From contig JAFMGZ010000016.1 of NCBI GenBank assembly GCA_017854855.1, positions 1 to 64,000 of the forward strand: a DNA stretch of 64,000 nt, given 5' to 3'. The stretch comes from Sulfitobacter sp. Its GTDB lineage: Bacteria; Pseudomonadota; Alphaproteobacteria; Rhodobacterales; Rhodobacteraceae. The notes below the pieces were generated by a model. It worked only from the letters and a program-made list of their open reading frames with translations, was not told the origin of the DNA and searched no databases. Positions within the stretch are counted from its first letter, which is position 1; the number at the start of each line of letters is the position of its first letter. This document shows positions 1-8,620 of the stretch, piece after piece. The position numbers and the translations under genes were made by a program.

Positions 1-1937
1 GCCGCCGCGCGGCCTTTGAGGGCGACAATACCCTTGGGCCGGAATTGAATGAACAGGATGATGAACAGGATCATATAGGTCTGGGCTGCCAGTGTGTTGG
101 AGGGGTTGAAGAATTCGATCCCCTTTTGCAGAAAGCCGATCAGCGAGGCCCCCGCCAGCGTGCCCCAGACATTGCCGACGCCGCCAACCACCACGGTCAT
201 AAAGCTTTGGACGATGTAGTCGGCCCCCATCTCAGAGGTCACCTTGGCATAAAGCCCGATGGCCACCCCCGCGATCCCCGCGATGCCAGAGCCGAACCCG
301 AAGGTCAGCATGTTGATCCGGTCCGGGTTGATCCCCATTGAGGCCGCCATGCCGGGGTTTTGCGTCACCGCCCGCACCTCCAGCCCCAGACGGGTGCGTT
401 TGAGCACGAAGAGGATCAGCGCAAGAAACACCAGCGCCATCACGAAAATCGCAATGCGGATATAGCTGATGGCAATCACGTCATTGAACACCAAGGCCCC
501 GTCCAGCCACCCCGGTGAGGTCAGCGGCCGCGCCTGTGTGCCAAAGATGTTCTTGGCCAATTGCTGCAGGGCGATCGAGATGCCAAAGGTCGCCAAGAGC
601 GTTTCAAGCGGACGGTGGTAGAGGTGGCGAATGACCAGACGCTCCATCGCGACGCCCGCGCCAAAGGTCACGGCAAAGGCCAGCGGCAGGGCAATCAGGA
701 TGGCAATTGTGTAATCAGGCACGAACAGCTGCACCACATAGCCGGTATAGGCCCCCATCATGATAAATTCGCCATGGGCCATGTTGATCACCCCCATCAC
801 CCCAAAGGTGATGGCCAGCCCAATGGCCGCCAGAAAATAGATCGAGGCAAGCGACAGGGCGTCCAGCCCCAGATCAATGCCTTGGCTAAATCCGACCCGT
901 GTTTCGATGGCATTCAACGTGCTGCGGGCCGCATCGGTGATGGCGCTGTCGGCCTCGGCGTATTCTTCGAAAAATACATGGGCCTCAACGGCCTGTTGGC
1001 GCTGGGGCAAAGAGACGCGCGGCGGCACCAAACCGGCCTGGGTCAGCGCATCATAGGCTATGCTGCGGGCCGCGTCGGTGTTCAGCTGAGCAACGGCAAC
1101 ACCGCCGACGGCACCATCTGCAAGATTGGCAATCAGCGCCTCGCGGATGGCGGCATCGGTGACGGGCAACGGCGCAAACCCTGCCGCGACCAATTGGGCA
1201 TAGGCGTCAATCAACGTAATATCTTTGCCCGGCTCCAGCACACGGGCGATATTGGCCCCCTCCGGCAAGGTTGCGGCAACTTTGGGCGCGGCTGACAGAA
1301 TGGTGTTCAGCACTGCGCGCACATCGACAGACAGGTCATCGGCCAGCCCCTCAATCGCCGCGATGCGCGCCTGCGATGTATCTGCGAACAATGCGCCCAT
1401 CATCCCAGCAAGCCGTGTCTTGACCGCCTTGAGGTCCGGATCAGGTTCATTGTCGATAGAAGCGGCCAAGGGGACCAGCTGACTGGCGTCCATGCTGCGC
1501 CCGATGGCATCCAGCGCCGCTTGACGTTTGGTGATATCTGGATCGGAAAGTTGGAACTGGACCAGCGCATCGCCAATGGCGCGGCGCACGCCGCCGTTGG
1601 GCCGTGCTTCTGTCAGGTTCTGGCCCGGCTCCGATGCCACCGCATCGCCGGTATCAAGATCAAAAAGCGTAGTCTCGGCCCCGCTTTCACGTTTGCGAAA
1701 AAACAGCCCGTCGCTTTCACGTTGCACAATCTCGCGGTCGCGCCAGGCCTCCAGAAACGGCAGCGCCTGGGGCAATTTACTGTCGACCAGATCATCAATC
1801 ACAACGCCTACGGACCGACGCCCAGGCTTAAGCACCTCCTCCGCGTGGGTTTGCAGAACGGTTTGAAGGGTCTGGGCAAAAGGCAGGGCTGGATTGACCA
1901 GCACAAGCGCCAGCACCAAGAGAAATCGCGCAATCAT
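1..1937 (-). CDS. urtB: Urea ABC transporter permease UrtB (3' end off window)
   Basis: Inner-membrane permease of the LivH/UrtB family, one of two channel subunits for high-affinity urea import. The reading frame opens at an ATG at 1937 with a signal-like start (MIARFLLVLALVLV) and stays open for 645 codons to the window edge. About 340 residues of extracytoplasmic region come first, as in the long UrtB form. The LivH-type membrane domain follows, with the conserved segment GVMGVINMAHGEF near residue 380 and several hydrophobic helices after it. The last visible residues (FRPKGIVALKGRAA) resemble the usual UrtB C-terminus, so only a few codons are probably missing. It lies 76 bp downstream of urtA with a hairpin between them; urtCDE would be expected beyond the left edge. 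Confidence 0.93.
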   Translation of the reverse strand, partial: MIARFLLVLALVLVNPALPFAQTLQTVLQTHAEEVLKPGRRSVGVVIDDLVDSKLPQALPFLEAWRDREIVQRESDGLFFRKRESGAETTLFDLDTGDAVASEPGQNLTEARPNGGVRRAIGDALVQFQLSDPDITKRQAALDAIGRSMDASQLVPLAASIDNEPDPDLKAVKTRLAGMMGALFADTSQARIAAIEGLADDLSVDVRAVLNTILSAAPKVAATLPEGANIARVLEPGKDITLIDAYAQLVAAGFAPLPVTDAAIREALIANLADGAVGGVAVAQLNTDAARSIAYDALTQAGLVPPRVSLPQRQQAVEAHVFFEEYAEADSAITDAARSTLNAIETRVGFSQGIDLGLDALSLASIYFLAAIGLAITFGVMGVINMAHGEFIMMGAYTGYVVQLFVPDYTIAILIALPLAFAVTFGAGVAMERLVIRHLYHRPLETLLATFGISIALQQLAKNIFGTQARPLTSPGWLDGALVFNDVIAISYIRIAIFVMALVFLALILFVLKRTRLGLEVRAVTQNPGMAASMGINPDRINMLTFGFGSGIAGIAGVAIGLYAKVTSEMGADYIVQSFMTVVVGGVGNVWGTLAGASLIGFLQKGIEFFNPSNTLAAQTYMILFIILFIQFRPKGIVALKGRAA

Positions 1938-1978
1938 AGGACAGCCGCCAATCATTCACTTCTGCGGTAATCAAAAAC

Positions 1979-2006
1979 TGCGGGGCAGAGTGATCCCTGC
2001 CCCGCA
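1979..2006 (-). terminator. Hairpin with T-tract between urtA and urtB
   Basis: A perfect 10-bp stem (TGCGGGGCAG / CTGCCCCGCA) with an 8-nt loop lies 7 nt after the urtA stop. On the minus strand it is followed at once by GTTTTTGA, so it has the form of an intrinsic terminator. Because urtB follows in the same direction, it probably acts as a partial terminator or 3'-end stabiliser giving more urtA than urtB transcript. That role is inferred; the structure is seen directly. Confidence 0.75.
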
Positions 2007-2013
2007 AGTGGTC

Positions 2014-3294
2014 TTAGTAGTTGGATGTCAGCTGAACGCAGGTCTTGGTTTCGGTGTTGTACATACCGCAACCCAGCTCTTTCCAGTCAGAGATCAGCAC
2101 TGCGGATTCAGGCAGGTAGTCTGTCCATGCATCGCCTGGGACTTCTGTTGTCTGGCTGATGATGTCGAACTGTCCGTCTGCCGTGATTTCACCGATCAAG
2201 ACCGGCTTGGCCAGATGGTGGTTCGGCAACATGACAGCGGTACCGCCTGTCAGGTTCGGGAACTCTTGGCCATACATCGCCGTACGGACAGCATCCACAT
2301 CCGTGGTGCCCGCTGCTTCGACCGCATTCACCCACATGTTAAAGCCGATGTAATGGGCTTCCATCGGGTCGTTGGTCACACGGTCTTCGCCCATCTTGGC
2401 TTTCCATGCAGCAATCCAGGCCGTGTTGGCATCGGATTCTGCGGACTGGAAGTAGTTCCAGGCGGCCAGGTGGCCCACCAGGTTGGATGTATCCAGACCA
2501 GACAGCTCCTCTTCACCCACGGAAAAGGCAACGACGGGAATGTCATCGGCAGAGATACCGGCCGCCGCCAGTTCCTTGTAAAAACCGATGTTCGCATCGC
2601 CGTTGATGGTTGAGATCACACCGACCTGTTTGCCATCCGCACCCAGCGCCACAACATCGGCCACGATTGTCGCCCAGTCAGAATGGCCAAAGGGGGTGTA
2701 GTTCACAAAGATATCCTCGGCGGGGATGCCCTTGGACTTCAGATAGCTTTCCAGAATGTTGTTCGTGGTGCGCGGATAGACATAGTCGGTGCCCAGAAGC
2801 GCGAATTTCTCGACCCCCAGTTCCTCAAGGAAGTAATCAGTTGCGGGGATCGCTTGCTGGTTTGGTGCCGCACCAGTGTAGAATACATTCTTGGAGCTTT
2901 CTTCGCCCTCATATTGCACTGGGTAGAACAGCAGGCCGTTCAGCTCTTCGATCACTGGCAAAACCGACTTGCGGCTTACCGATGTCCAGTTGCCAAAGAT
3001 CACGTCCACCTCGGACACGGTCAGCAACTCGCGGGCCTTTTCAGCGAACAGCGGCCAGTCGGACGCAGGGTCAACCACCACCGCTTCGATCTGGCATCCC
3101 AAAACGCCACCCTTTGCGTTCTGCTCATCAATCAAGAGCAGCATCGTGTCTTTCAGCGTCGTCTCTGAAATCGCCATCGTTCCCGAGAGCGAGTGCAGGA
3201 CGCCGACCTTTACAGGGTCGGCACATTCAGCGGCCAAGGCAGAGGCAGAACCCAGCAGGGCAGCTGTCACAAAAGCGGAGGTTTTCAGTTTCAT
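2014..3294 (-). CDS. urtA: Urea ABC transporter substrate-binding protein UrtA
   Basis: Periplasmic urea-binding protein of the type I (Leu/Ile/Val-binding-like) fold, 426 aa, the usual length for UrtA. A Sec signal peptide ends near residue 22 (SASALAAECADP). The mature start VKVGVLHSLSGTMAISE and the segments YPVQYEGEESSKNVFYTGAAPNQQ and MEAHYIGFNMWVNAVE are typical of UrtA rather than amino-acid-binding relatives. It is the first gene of the urt operon reading left. The upstream ribosome-binding site is weak (CCGGGATACATGATTT before ATG). Nitrogen control is likely from the family, but no convincing NtrC or sigma-54 site was found. Confidence 0.95.
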   Translation of the reverse strand: MKLKTSAFVTAALLGSASALAAECADPVKVGVLHSLSGTMAISETTLKDTMLLLIDEQNAKGGVLGCQIEAVVVDPASDWPLFAEKARELLTVSEVDVIFGNWTSVSRKSVLPVIEELNGLLFYPVQYEGEESSKNVFYTGAAPNQQAIPATDYFLEELGVEKFALLGTDYVYPRTTNNILESYLKSKGIPAEDIFVNYTPFGHSDWATIVADVVALGADGKQVGVISTINGDANIGFYKELAAAGISADDIPVVAFSVGEEELSGLDTSNLVGHLAAWNYFQSAESDANTAWIAAWKAKMGEDRVTNDPMEAHYIGFNMWVNAVEAAGTTDVDAVRTAMYGQEFPNLTGGTAVMLPNHHLAKPVLIGEITADGQFDIISQTTEVPGDAWTDYLPESAVLISDWKELGCGMYNTETKTCVQLTSNY

Positions 3295-3692
3295 AAATCA
3301 TGTATCCCGGTTGTTGCTGCGGGAAGGGTGTCAGCGCAAACAGCGCTATCCAATGGGCACCCTTATGATGTAATCAGAACCCGCAGCAGTGATGTTGTAG
3401 TCGCGCAAGGGGAGCAATCTGCCAGGATGGCCCTTTGCGCGGCGCATAAGTCCTTTTCAGGACAACGTCAGTTGGGGACGAGTCGTGGCGTTAATCCAGC
3501 ACTTCGACGGATTATGCTGCAGTGCGGAAAAAATCGCCCGAAAATTAGCCGTGCCGCGCGGCGGGCGGTGAATATCTAGGCAGACAGCGCAGATCGCCAG
3601 ACAAGCGCAGGCACGCATGCGGATCACACAAGCCCCCAAGGATGCCGGTATTTGGCAATTCCCTGTGTGATTGATATATTCTATCAATACCC
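3295..3692. other. Divergent intergenic region urtA / lysR
   Basis: 398 bp without a supportable gene. It must hold the promoters of urtA (minus) and the LysR gene (plus). The only clear element is the palindrome at 3670-3688. I looked for sigma-54 (GG-N10-GC) promoter elements upstream of urtA and found none convincing. Confidence 0.6.
3670..3688 (+). promoter_or_regulatory. Palindrome before lysR (candidate LTTR operator)
   Basis: Perfect 7-bp arms ATTGATA / TATCAAT separated by 5 bp, ending 4 bp before the ATG of the LysR gene. AT-rich dyads of this form are typical LysR-type binding sites, so autorepression is plausible. Its place inside the ribosome-binding region would also let bound protein or an RNA hairpin limit expression. 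Confidence 0.5.
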
Positions 3693-4568
3693 ATGACTTT
3701 TGATCAGATCAGAACATTCCTATGGGTTGCCCGCCTTGGTGGTTTCCGCAAAGCGGCAGAACGGCTGCATCTGTCACAGCCCGCCATCTCGACCCGTATC
3801 GCCAATCTGGAAGATGAATTGCGGGTGCCTTTGTTTGAGCGCGGCCCCGGTGAATTGGTCCTGACCAAACACGGCATGCTGCTTTTGTCCTATGCCGAAC
3901 AGATGCTTTTTGTCGAAGAAGAGATCAAACAGCGCGTCGCAAACCCGTCAGAGACCGAAGGCCTGTTCCGCGTGGGGGCATCCGAGACCATCGCGCAATC
4001 ATGGCTGCCCGACTTTCTCAAGGCCTTCAGTCAGAAATATCCCCGTGTGAACGTGGACCTGACTGTCGACATCTCGCTCAATCTGCGCGCCGCATTGCTG
4101 GAACGTCGGCTTGATCTGGCGTTTCTGATGGGTCCGGTGTCTGAATTCTCGGTTGAGAATGTGGCCCTGCCTGCGTTTCACCTCAGTTGGTATCGATCTG
4201 CCACAAACCCGCAGACAGACCTCAGCCAAATTCCCGTGATCTCCTATTCCAGCAAGACGCGGCCATATCGCGAACTGATGTCTGAACTGTCCCGGCGCAT
4301 CGGCCCAAAGGCGCGTGTCTTTGCCTCGGCCTCCCTTTCGGCCAGTTTCAAGATGATCGCAGCAGGAATCGCCGTGGGCCCCTACCCCCGTGCCCTGGCC
4401 CAAGAGTTTCTGTCATCGGGTCAGATCGTGGCGTTTGACCCCGGCTTTTGCCCCAGACCGCTGGCATTCACGGCCTCCTACCTGTCAGAGCCACGCAGTT
4501 TTCTTGCAGAAACCAGCACCGAGATTGCCAAAGCCGTTGCACAGCAATGGGATACTGCCCACCCATAG
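3693..4568 (+). CDS. LysR-family transcriptional regulator
   Basis: 291 aa, the normal size for a LysR-type regulator. The N-terminal winged helix-turn-helix is clear (FRKAAERLHLSQPAISTRIANLE, about residues 18-40), followed by a periplasmic-binding-like effector domain (FRVGASETIAQSWLPDFL onwards). It ends 99 bp before the DUF1445 gene and points the same way as that gene and the TRAP genes, so these are its likeliest targets. The effector is unknown. The divergent urtA is a less likely target. Confidence 0.88.
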   Translation: MTFDQIRTFLWVARLGGFRKAAERLHLSQPAISTRIANLEDELRVPLFERGPGELVLTKHGMLLLSYAEQMLFVEEEIKQRVANPSETEGLFRVGASETIAQSWLPDFLKAFSQKYPRVNVDLTVDISLNLRAALLERRLDLAFLMGPVSEFSVENVALPAFHLSWYRSATNPQTDLSQIPVISYSSKTRPYRELMSELSRRIGPKARVFASASLSASFKMIAAGIAVGPYPRALAQEFLSSGQIVAFDPGFCPRPLAFTASYLSEPRSFLAETSTEIAKAVAQQWDTAHP

Positions 4569-4667
4569 AGGGCATAGATTTTTTCGATCACTTCCGATAA
4601 CAAATGATAATTTGCGTGGATGGACCGTATTTGTGATGATTTCAGAACAACACAGAGGGTGCCCCCG

Positions 4668-5492
4668 ATGAAAGACACGACCGTTTCCCATTCCGATCTC
4701 AGGAAGTTGTCCGCAGAAGACGTGCGCGCAGCGATCAGAACCGGGAGCTATACCGGGCATACCGCTGGTCTGGCCGCAGGAAAGCTTCAATGCAACCTCG
4801 CTATCATCCCGGAGCAGTTTGCACTGGATTTCCTGCGGTTCTGCCTGCGCAATCCAAAACCTTGCCCTTTGGTGGGCGTTGGCGACACGGGCAATCCGTT
4901 GCTGCCAACCCTGGGCCGCGACATCGACATTCGCAGTGACGTGTCAAAGTACCGGGTGTTTGAAAATGGCGTCATGCAGGCCGAAGTGACCGATATTGCA
5001 GACATCTGGCAAGATGATCTGGTCACGGTCGCTTTGGGCTGTTCCTTTACTTTTGAAAACGCGCTTTTGCGCAATGGCATTCCCGTGCGCCATATCGACA
5101 GCGGCAAGAACGTCCCGATGTTCCGTAGCAACATTGATCTGGTCCCTGCCGGACCTTTTGCAGGACAGATGGTCGTGACCATGCGCCCGATCCCCGAGGC
5201 GCAGGTCGAGCAGGCAAAAAGCATCAGCAGCCGTTTCCCACAGGCACATGGTGCACCGATCGCCATCGGTGATCCGGCAAACATCGGCATCGCCGATCTG
5301 CAACAGCCCGATTGGGGTGATGCGGTCACGATCAATCCGGGCGAAGTGCCTGTCTACTGGGCCTGCGGCGTCACGCCGCAAAATGTGCTTTTGGATGCCA
5401 AACTTCCTATCTGCATCACCCATTCCCCGGGCCATATGCTGATTTCGGACGTCGCAGAAGACGCCGAAACAACTATACTGAAAACCAGTTAA
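4668..5492 (+). CDS. DUF1445 / D-glutamate cyclase-like putative hydro-lyase
   Basis: 274 aa, matching the usual 260-275 aa of the DUF1445 family (B. subtilis YcsI; C-terminal half of mammalian D-glutamate cyclase). Family-type segments are visible: VRAAIRTGSYTGHTAGLAAG near the N-terminus, CLRNPKPCPLVGVGD, DLVTVALGCSFTFENAL, and a C-terminal stretch with WACGVTPQN and ITHSPGHMLI. ATG 4668 was chosen over upstream starts because GAGGG precedes it and family homology begins there. Known relatives interconvert D-glutamate and 5-oxo-D-proline, or sit beside 5-oxoprolinase genes. The gene ends 24 bp before a TRAP binding protein, so the imported compound is probably its substrate or a precursor; this is inferred. 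Confidence 0.85.
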   Translation: MKDTTVSHSDLRKLSAEDVRAAIRTGSYTGHTAGLAAGKLQCNLAIIPEQFALDFLRFCLRNPKPCPLVGVGDTGNPLLPTLGRDIDIRSDVSKYRVFENGVMQAEVTDIADIWQDDLVTVALGCSFTFENALLRNGIPVRHIDSGKNVPMFRSNIDLVPAGPFAGQMVVTMRPIPEAQVEQAKSISSRFPQAHGAPIAIGDPANIGIADLQQPDWGDAVTINPGEVPVYWACGVTPQNVLLDAKLPICITHSPGHMLISDVAEDAETTILKTS

Positions 5493-5516
5493 TCCATTCA
5501 ACAAGGAGTATCTTCA

Positions 5517-6548
5517 ATGAAAAAAACACTGTCCATTCTCGCCGCGACCACGGTCCTGGCGGGCCCCGCCATGGCCGAAAACCTGTCCGTCGTCGGCAGC
5601 TGGTCCAGCCTGCCGCTGCACCAGCAGTACGAAGCACCGTTCTGGGGCACAACATTGCCCGAAGCCTCCAACGGCGACATCACTGTTGAGCTGACGACCC
5701 ACAACCAAATGAGCCTTGGTCTGGGCGACATCTATCCGCTGCTGGGTCAGGGCGTTTATGACGTCGCGATGACCGTGGCCGACTACGCCGTGGCAGACGC
5801 GCCAGAGCTGGAGGGGCTGGATGTGCCACTGCTGGCACTGACCGCTGATGAAGCACGCGCCATGGTCGACGCAGCCCGCCCGATGGTTTCGGACATCTAT
5901 CGTGACCGTTTCAACAGCCATGTTCTGGCGATTGCGCCCTATCCACCGCAGGTCGTGTTCTGTAACCATGAAATCGCAAATCTGGATGACCTCAAAGGGC
6001 TCAAGGTACGCGCTTCTGGCCGTATGACCGCGAAATTGCTTGAGGCATTGGGTGCCGAAGGCGTCAACGTATCTTTCTCCGAAGTACCCGGTGCTTTGCA
6101 GAACGGTGTTGTGGATTGTGCCGTAACCGGTGCCGGATCTGGCTATTCCGCCGGATGGTGGGAAGTGTCGACACATCTGCTGCCGATCCCGCTGGGCGGT
6201 TGGGATTCCGTTGTCACGGCCATGAACATGGACAAATGGAACGGCCTGAACGCAGATCAACAGGCGCTGATCACAGAGCAGGTCAAGACCGGCTTTGAAG
6301 ATCCAGCCTGGGCCAGCGCACAGGACGCGCTGGTCAATGACATCGCCTGCCTGACCGGCAACGGCGAATGCCCCTCCGGTGAGGCGCGTTCAATGACATT
6401 GGTCGAAGTCAGCGATGCAGACTTTGCAACCGCCCGTGAAATCCTGACCACCGAAGTGCTGCCAGAATGGGCAGAGCGCGCCGGTGGCGATTGGGCTGCA
6501 CGCTGGAACGACAGCGTCGGCAAAGTCGTCGGCGTTACCATCAACTAA
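5517..6548 (+). CDS. TRAP transporter substrate-binding protein (DctP family)
   Basis: 343 aa periplasmic binding protein with a signal peptide ending after MAGPAMA-like residues (about 19). It captures a carboxylate-type ligand for the QM membrane pair encoded next. The core motif region DDLKGLKVRASGRMTAKLLEALGAEGVNVSFSEV contains the arginine that usually binds the ligand carboxylate in DctP proteins (residue near 167). A good ribosome-binding site (AAGGAG, 8 nt spacing) precedes ATG 5517. Two further segments, CLTGNGEC near residue 275 and DCAVTGAGSG, are not diagnostic. The ligand is unknown; the DUF1445 neighbour suggests glutamate, 5-oxoproline or a related acid. Confidence 0.88.
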   Translation: MKKTLSILAATTVLAGPAMAENLSVVGSWSSLPLHQQYEAPFWGTTLPEASNGDITVELTTHNQMSLGLGDIYPLLGQGVYDVAMTVADYAVADAPELEGLDVPLLALTADEARAMVDAARPMVSDIYRDRFNSHVLAIAPYPPQVVFCNHEIANLDDLKGLKVRASGRMTAKLLEALGAEGVNVSFSEVPGALQNGVVDCAVTGAGSGYSAGWWEVSTHLLPIPLGGWDSVVTAMNMDKWNGLNADQQALITEQVKTGFEDPAWASAQDALVNDIACLTGNGECPSGEARSMTLVEVSDADFATAREILTTEVLPEWAERAGGDWAARWNDSVGKVVGVTIN

Positions 6549-6624
6549 GGCGTTCCTCGGAACACCTGGTACAGGGTTTTCCGAGACCGCTCTCAAACCG
6601 CAAGAAACAGGGGACGTGCAAGAC

Positions 6625-7173
6625 ATGGAACTCAAGATGATCGAAAGCCTTCGGGCGATAAACAGGGGGGTGGCGTTGGTCGTGGGCTTTGGCCTGCTGC
6701 TATGCGCGGCATTCATCCTGGCTGATATCATCATGCGACAGGTCGGCACGTCCTTTGGCGGCACCGAAGAGATCGCGGGCTATACGATGGCGCTCGCGAC
6801 CTCATGGGGCATGGCCTTTACCCTCCTGGAACTGGGCCATGTCCGAATTGACCTTTTGCGGACCCGGATGGATTCGTTCAAAAGATCGCTGTTTGATGTG
6901 TTTTCAATGGTGGTGATGTCCGGTGTGATCGTGACCATCGCGATCAAGGCCTGGCCCGTGGTTGAACGCTCCATCACCAACAGCTCGCGCGCCAACACCC
7001 CGCTAGAGACACCTTTGGCGCTGGTGCAGCTGCCGTGGTTTGCGGGCTGGGTATGGTTTGCGGTGGTCTCTTGCCTGACCACATTGGCAGCCCTTGGGCT
7101 GATCTTGAAACGTCGCCACGAAGAGACAGAGAATTTCGTCGGTGCCTTCGCAGAACAGGACACACTGCAATGA
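6625..7173 (+). CDS. TRAP transporter small permease (DctQ family)
   Basis: 182 aa with four predicted membrane helices (near GVALVVGFGLLLCAAFILAD, YTMALATSWGMAFTLLELG, FSMVVMSGVIVTIAI and WFAGWVWFAVVSCLTTLA), the normal DctQ topology. The DctQ signature around GTEEIAGYTMALATSWGMAF and HVRIDLL is present. ATG 6625 is preceded by AGGGGA; longer upstream reading would extend back into the binding-protein gene. It overlaps the large permease by 4 bp, showing translational coupling. Confidence 0.88.
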   Translation: MELKMIESLRAINRGVALVVGFGLLLCAAFILADIIMRQVGTSFGGTEEIAGYTMALATSWGMAFTLLELGHVRIDLLRTRMDSFKRSLFDVFSMVVMSGVIVTIAIKAWPVVERSITNSSRANTPLETPLALVQLPWFAGWVWFAVVSCLTTLAALGLILKRRHEETENFVGAFAEQDTLQ

Positions 7174-8453
7174 TCGGTTATGTTTCCGTTGGCCTTTTGG
7201 GTCTGCTCACCCTGTCGATCCCCGTGGGCATCGTACTGTTTCTGCTGGGCTTTGGGATCGATACCTTCTTTTCCAGCTTTCCGCTGACGCGGGGCCTGGG
7301 CAATATGGTCTGGTCGTCGTCCAATTCGGCCACGCTGATCGCCATTCCTTTCTTTGTCCTGCTGGGCGAAATCCTTGTGCGCAGTGGCGTGGCCACCCGC
7401 ACCTATGCAGCCCTTGACCGCTGGGTGTCATGGCTGCCGGGGGGATTGGTCCATGCCAATATCGCCACGGCCACCATGTTTTCCGCGACTTCAGGCTCTT
7501 CTGTTGCCACTGCCGCGACCGTGGCCACCGTCGCCATGCCGCAGGCCGAAAAACTGGGCTATGACCCCAAGCTTTTCTCAGGTGCCATCGCCGCTGGTGG
7601 TACATTGGGCATCATGATCCCGCCGTCGATCAACCTGATCGTCTATGGGTTCCTGACCCAATCCTCGATCCCGCAATTGTTCCTGGCTGGCCTGGTACCG
7701 GGCATCGCACTGGCCCTGGCCTTTATCGCCGTGACGGCCATTATCTGCACCATCCGCCCCGAACTGGGCGGCATCCGCCGGACCTTTCCTTTCCCGCAAA
7801 TGCTGCGCGCCCTGATTGACCTGATCCCGATCCTGATCCTGTTTGGGCTGATCGTGGGATCCATCTATCTGGGCTGGGCCACCCCGACAGAGGCCGCGGC
7901 CGTGGGCGTAGCCGGTGCCTTCTTGATCGCCTTGGCCTTTGGCGGCGTATCATGGCAAATGCTGACCCAAAGCCTGACCGGCACGGTCAAGATCACCTCG
8001 ATGATCATGCTGATCGTCATCGGTGCCTCCTTCTTGAACTTCACGCTGGCCTCGGCGGGGCTGGGGCGCGAGCTGACCGAATTCATGACGGGTCTTGGCC
8101 TTACGCCGCTCAAGACGATCCTGGTGGTCGTGGTGCTCTATATCGTGCTGGGTTTCTTCATCGAGACGCTTTCGCTGATGGTGGTGACCATTCCGATCAT
8201 CGTGCCACTGGTCATCGCCCAAGGCTATGACGTGATCTGGTTCGGCATTCTGATGATCGTTCTGATCGAGATGGCCCTGATCACCCCGCCCGTCGGTCTG
8301 AACCTTTACGTGGTACAGGGCGCAAGGACGTCCGGTTCGCTCAATGAGGTGATGCTGGGGGCCTTGCCCTATTGCCTGACGATGCTGGCCATGGCCTTCT
8401 TGCTGATCGCCTTTCCGCAAATTGCCCTGTTCCTGCCGCACGCGCTGCAATAA
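7170..8453 (+). CDS. TRAP transporter large permease (DctM family)
   Basis: 427 aa, the standard DctM length, with about 12 hydrophobic helices. It is the ion-coupled channel of the TRAP system. Diagnostic segments include FFVLLGEILVRSGV, ATMFSATSGSSVATAATVATVAMP, GTLGIMIPPSINLIVYG and the C-terminal EMALITPPVGLNLYVVQG. The ATG at 7170 overlaps the stop of the small permease (ATGA). A strong hairpin 24 bp after the stop ends the unit. Confidence 0.93.
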   Translation: MIGYVSVGLLGLLTLSIPVGIVLFLLGFGIDTFFSSFPLTRGLGNMVWSSSNSATLIAIPFFVLLGEILVRSGVATRTYAALDRWVSWLPGGLVHANIATATMFSATSGSSVATAATVATVAMPQAEKLGYDPKLFSGAIAAGGTLGIMIPPSINLIVYGFLTQSSIPQLFLAGLVPGIALALAFIAVTAIICTIRPELGGIRRTFPFPQMLRALIDLIPILILFGLIVGSIYLGWATPTEAAAVGVAGAFLIALAFGGVSWQMLTQSLTGTVKITSMIMLIVIGASFLNFTLASAGLGRELTEFMTGLGLTPLKTILVVVVLYIVLGFFIETLSLMVVTIPIIVPLVIAQGYDVIWFGILMIVLIEMALITPPVGLNLYVVQGARTSGSLNEVMLGALPYCLTMLAMAFLLIAFPQIALFLPHALQ

Positions 8454-8477
8454 CTCAGCCCATTTGCGACACGACAT

Positions 8478-8507
8478 AGGCCAGCCCTGCACCGCAGCGG
8501 CTGGCCT
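8478..8507 (+). terminator. Hairpin ending the TRAP operon
   Basis: A 9-bp perfect outer stem (AGGCCAGCC / GGCTGGCCT) continues inward as CTGC / GCAG with one bulged C and a 3-nt loop, 13 bp in all. It starts 24 nt after the large-permease stop. The following GATCATTTC is only a weak T-tract, so termination may be incomplete or Rho-assisted. Confidence 0.65.
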
Positions 8508-8620
8508 GATCATTTCAGGGCATGCATCAGGGGACAAAGGCGGCACCCAGCACAAGGCCAATACCGACCTGACGCGAAAAACGGCCTGTCGGACGCGGGC
8601 ATTTGCGCTATCTTCGGCGG

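Noticed and set aside
3295-3450. Sigma-54 or NtrC site for urtA
   Set aside because: Nitrogen control is expected from the family, but no GG-N10-GC element with suitable flanks was found.
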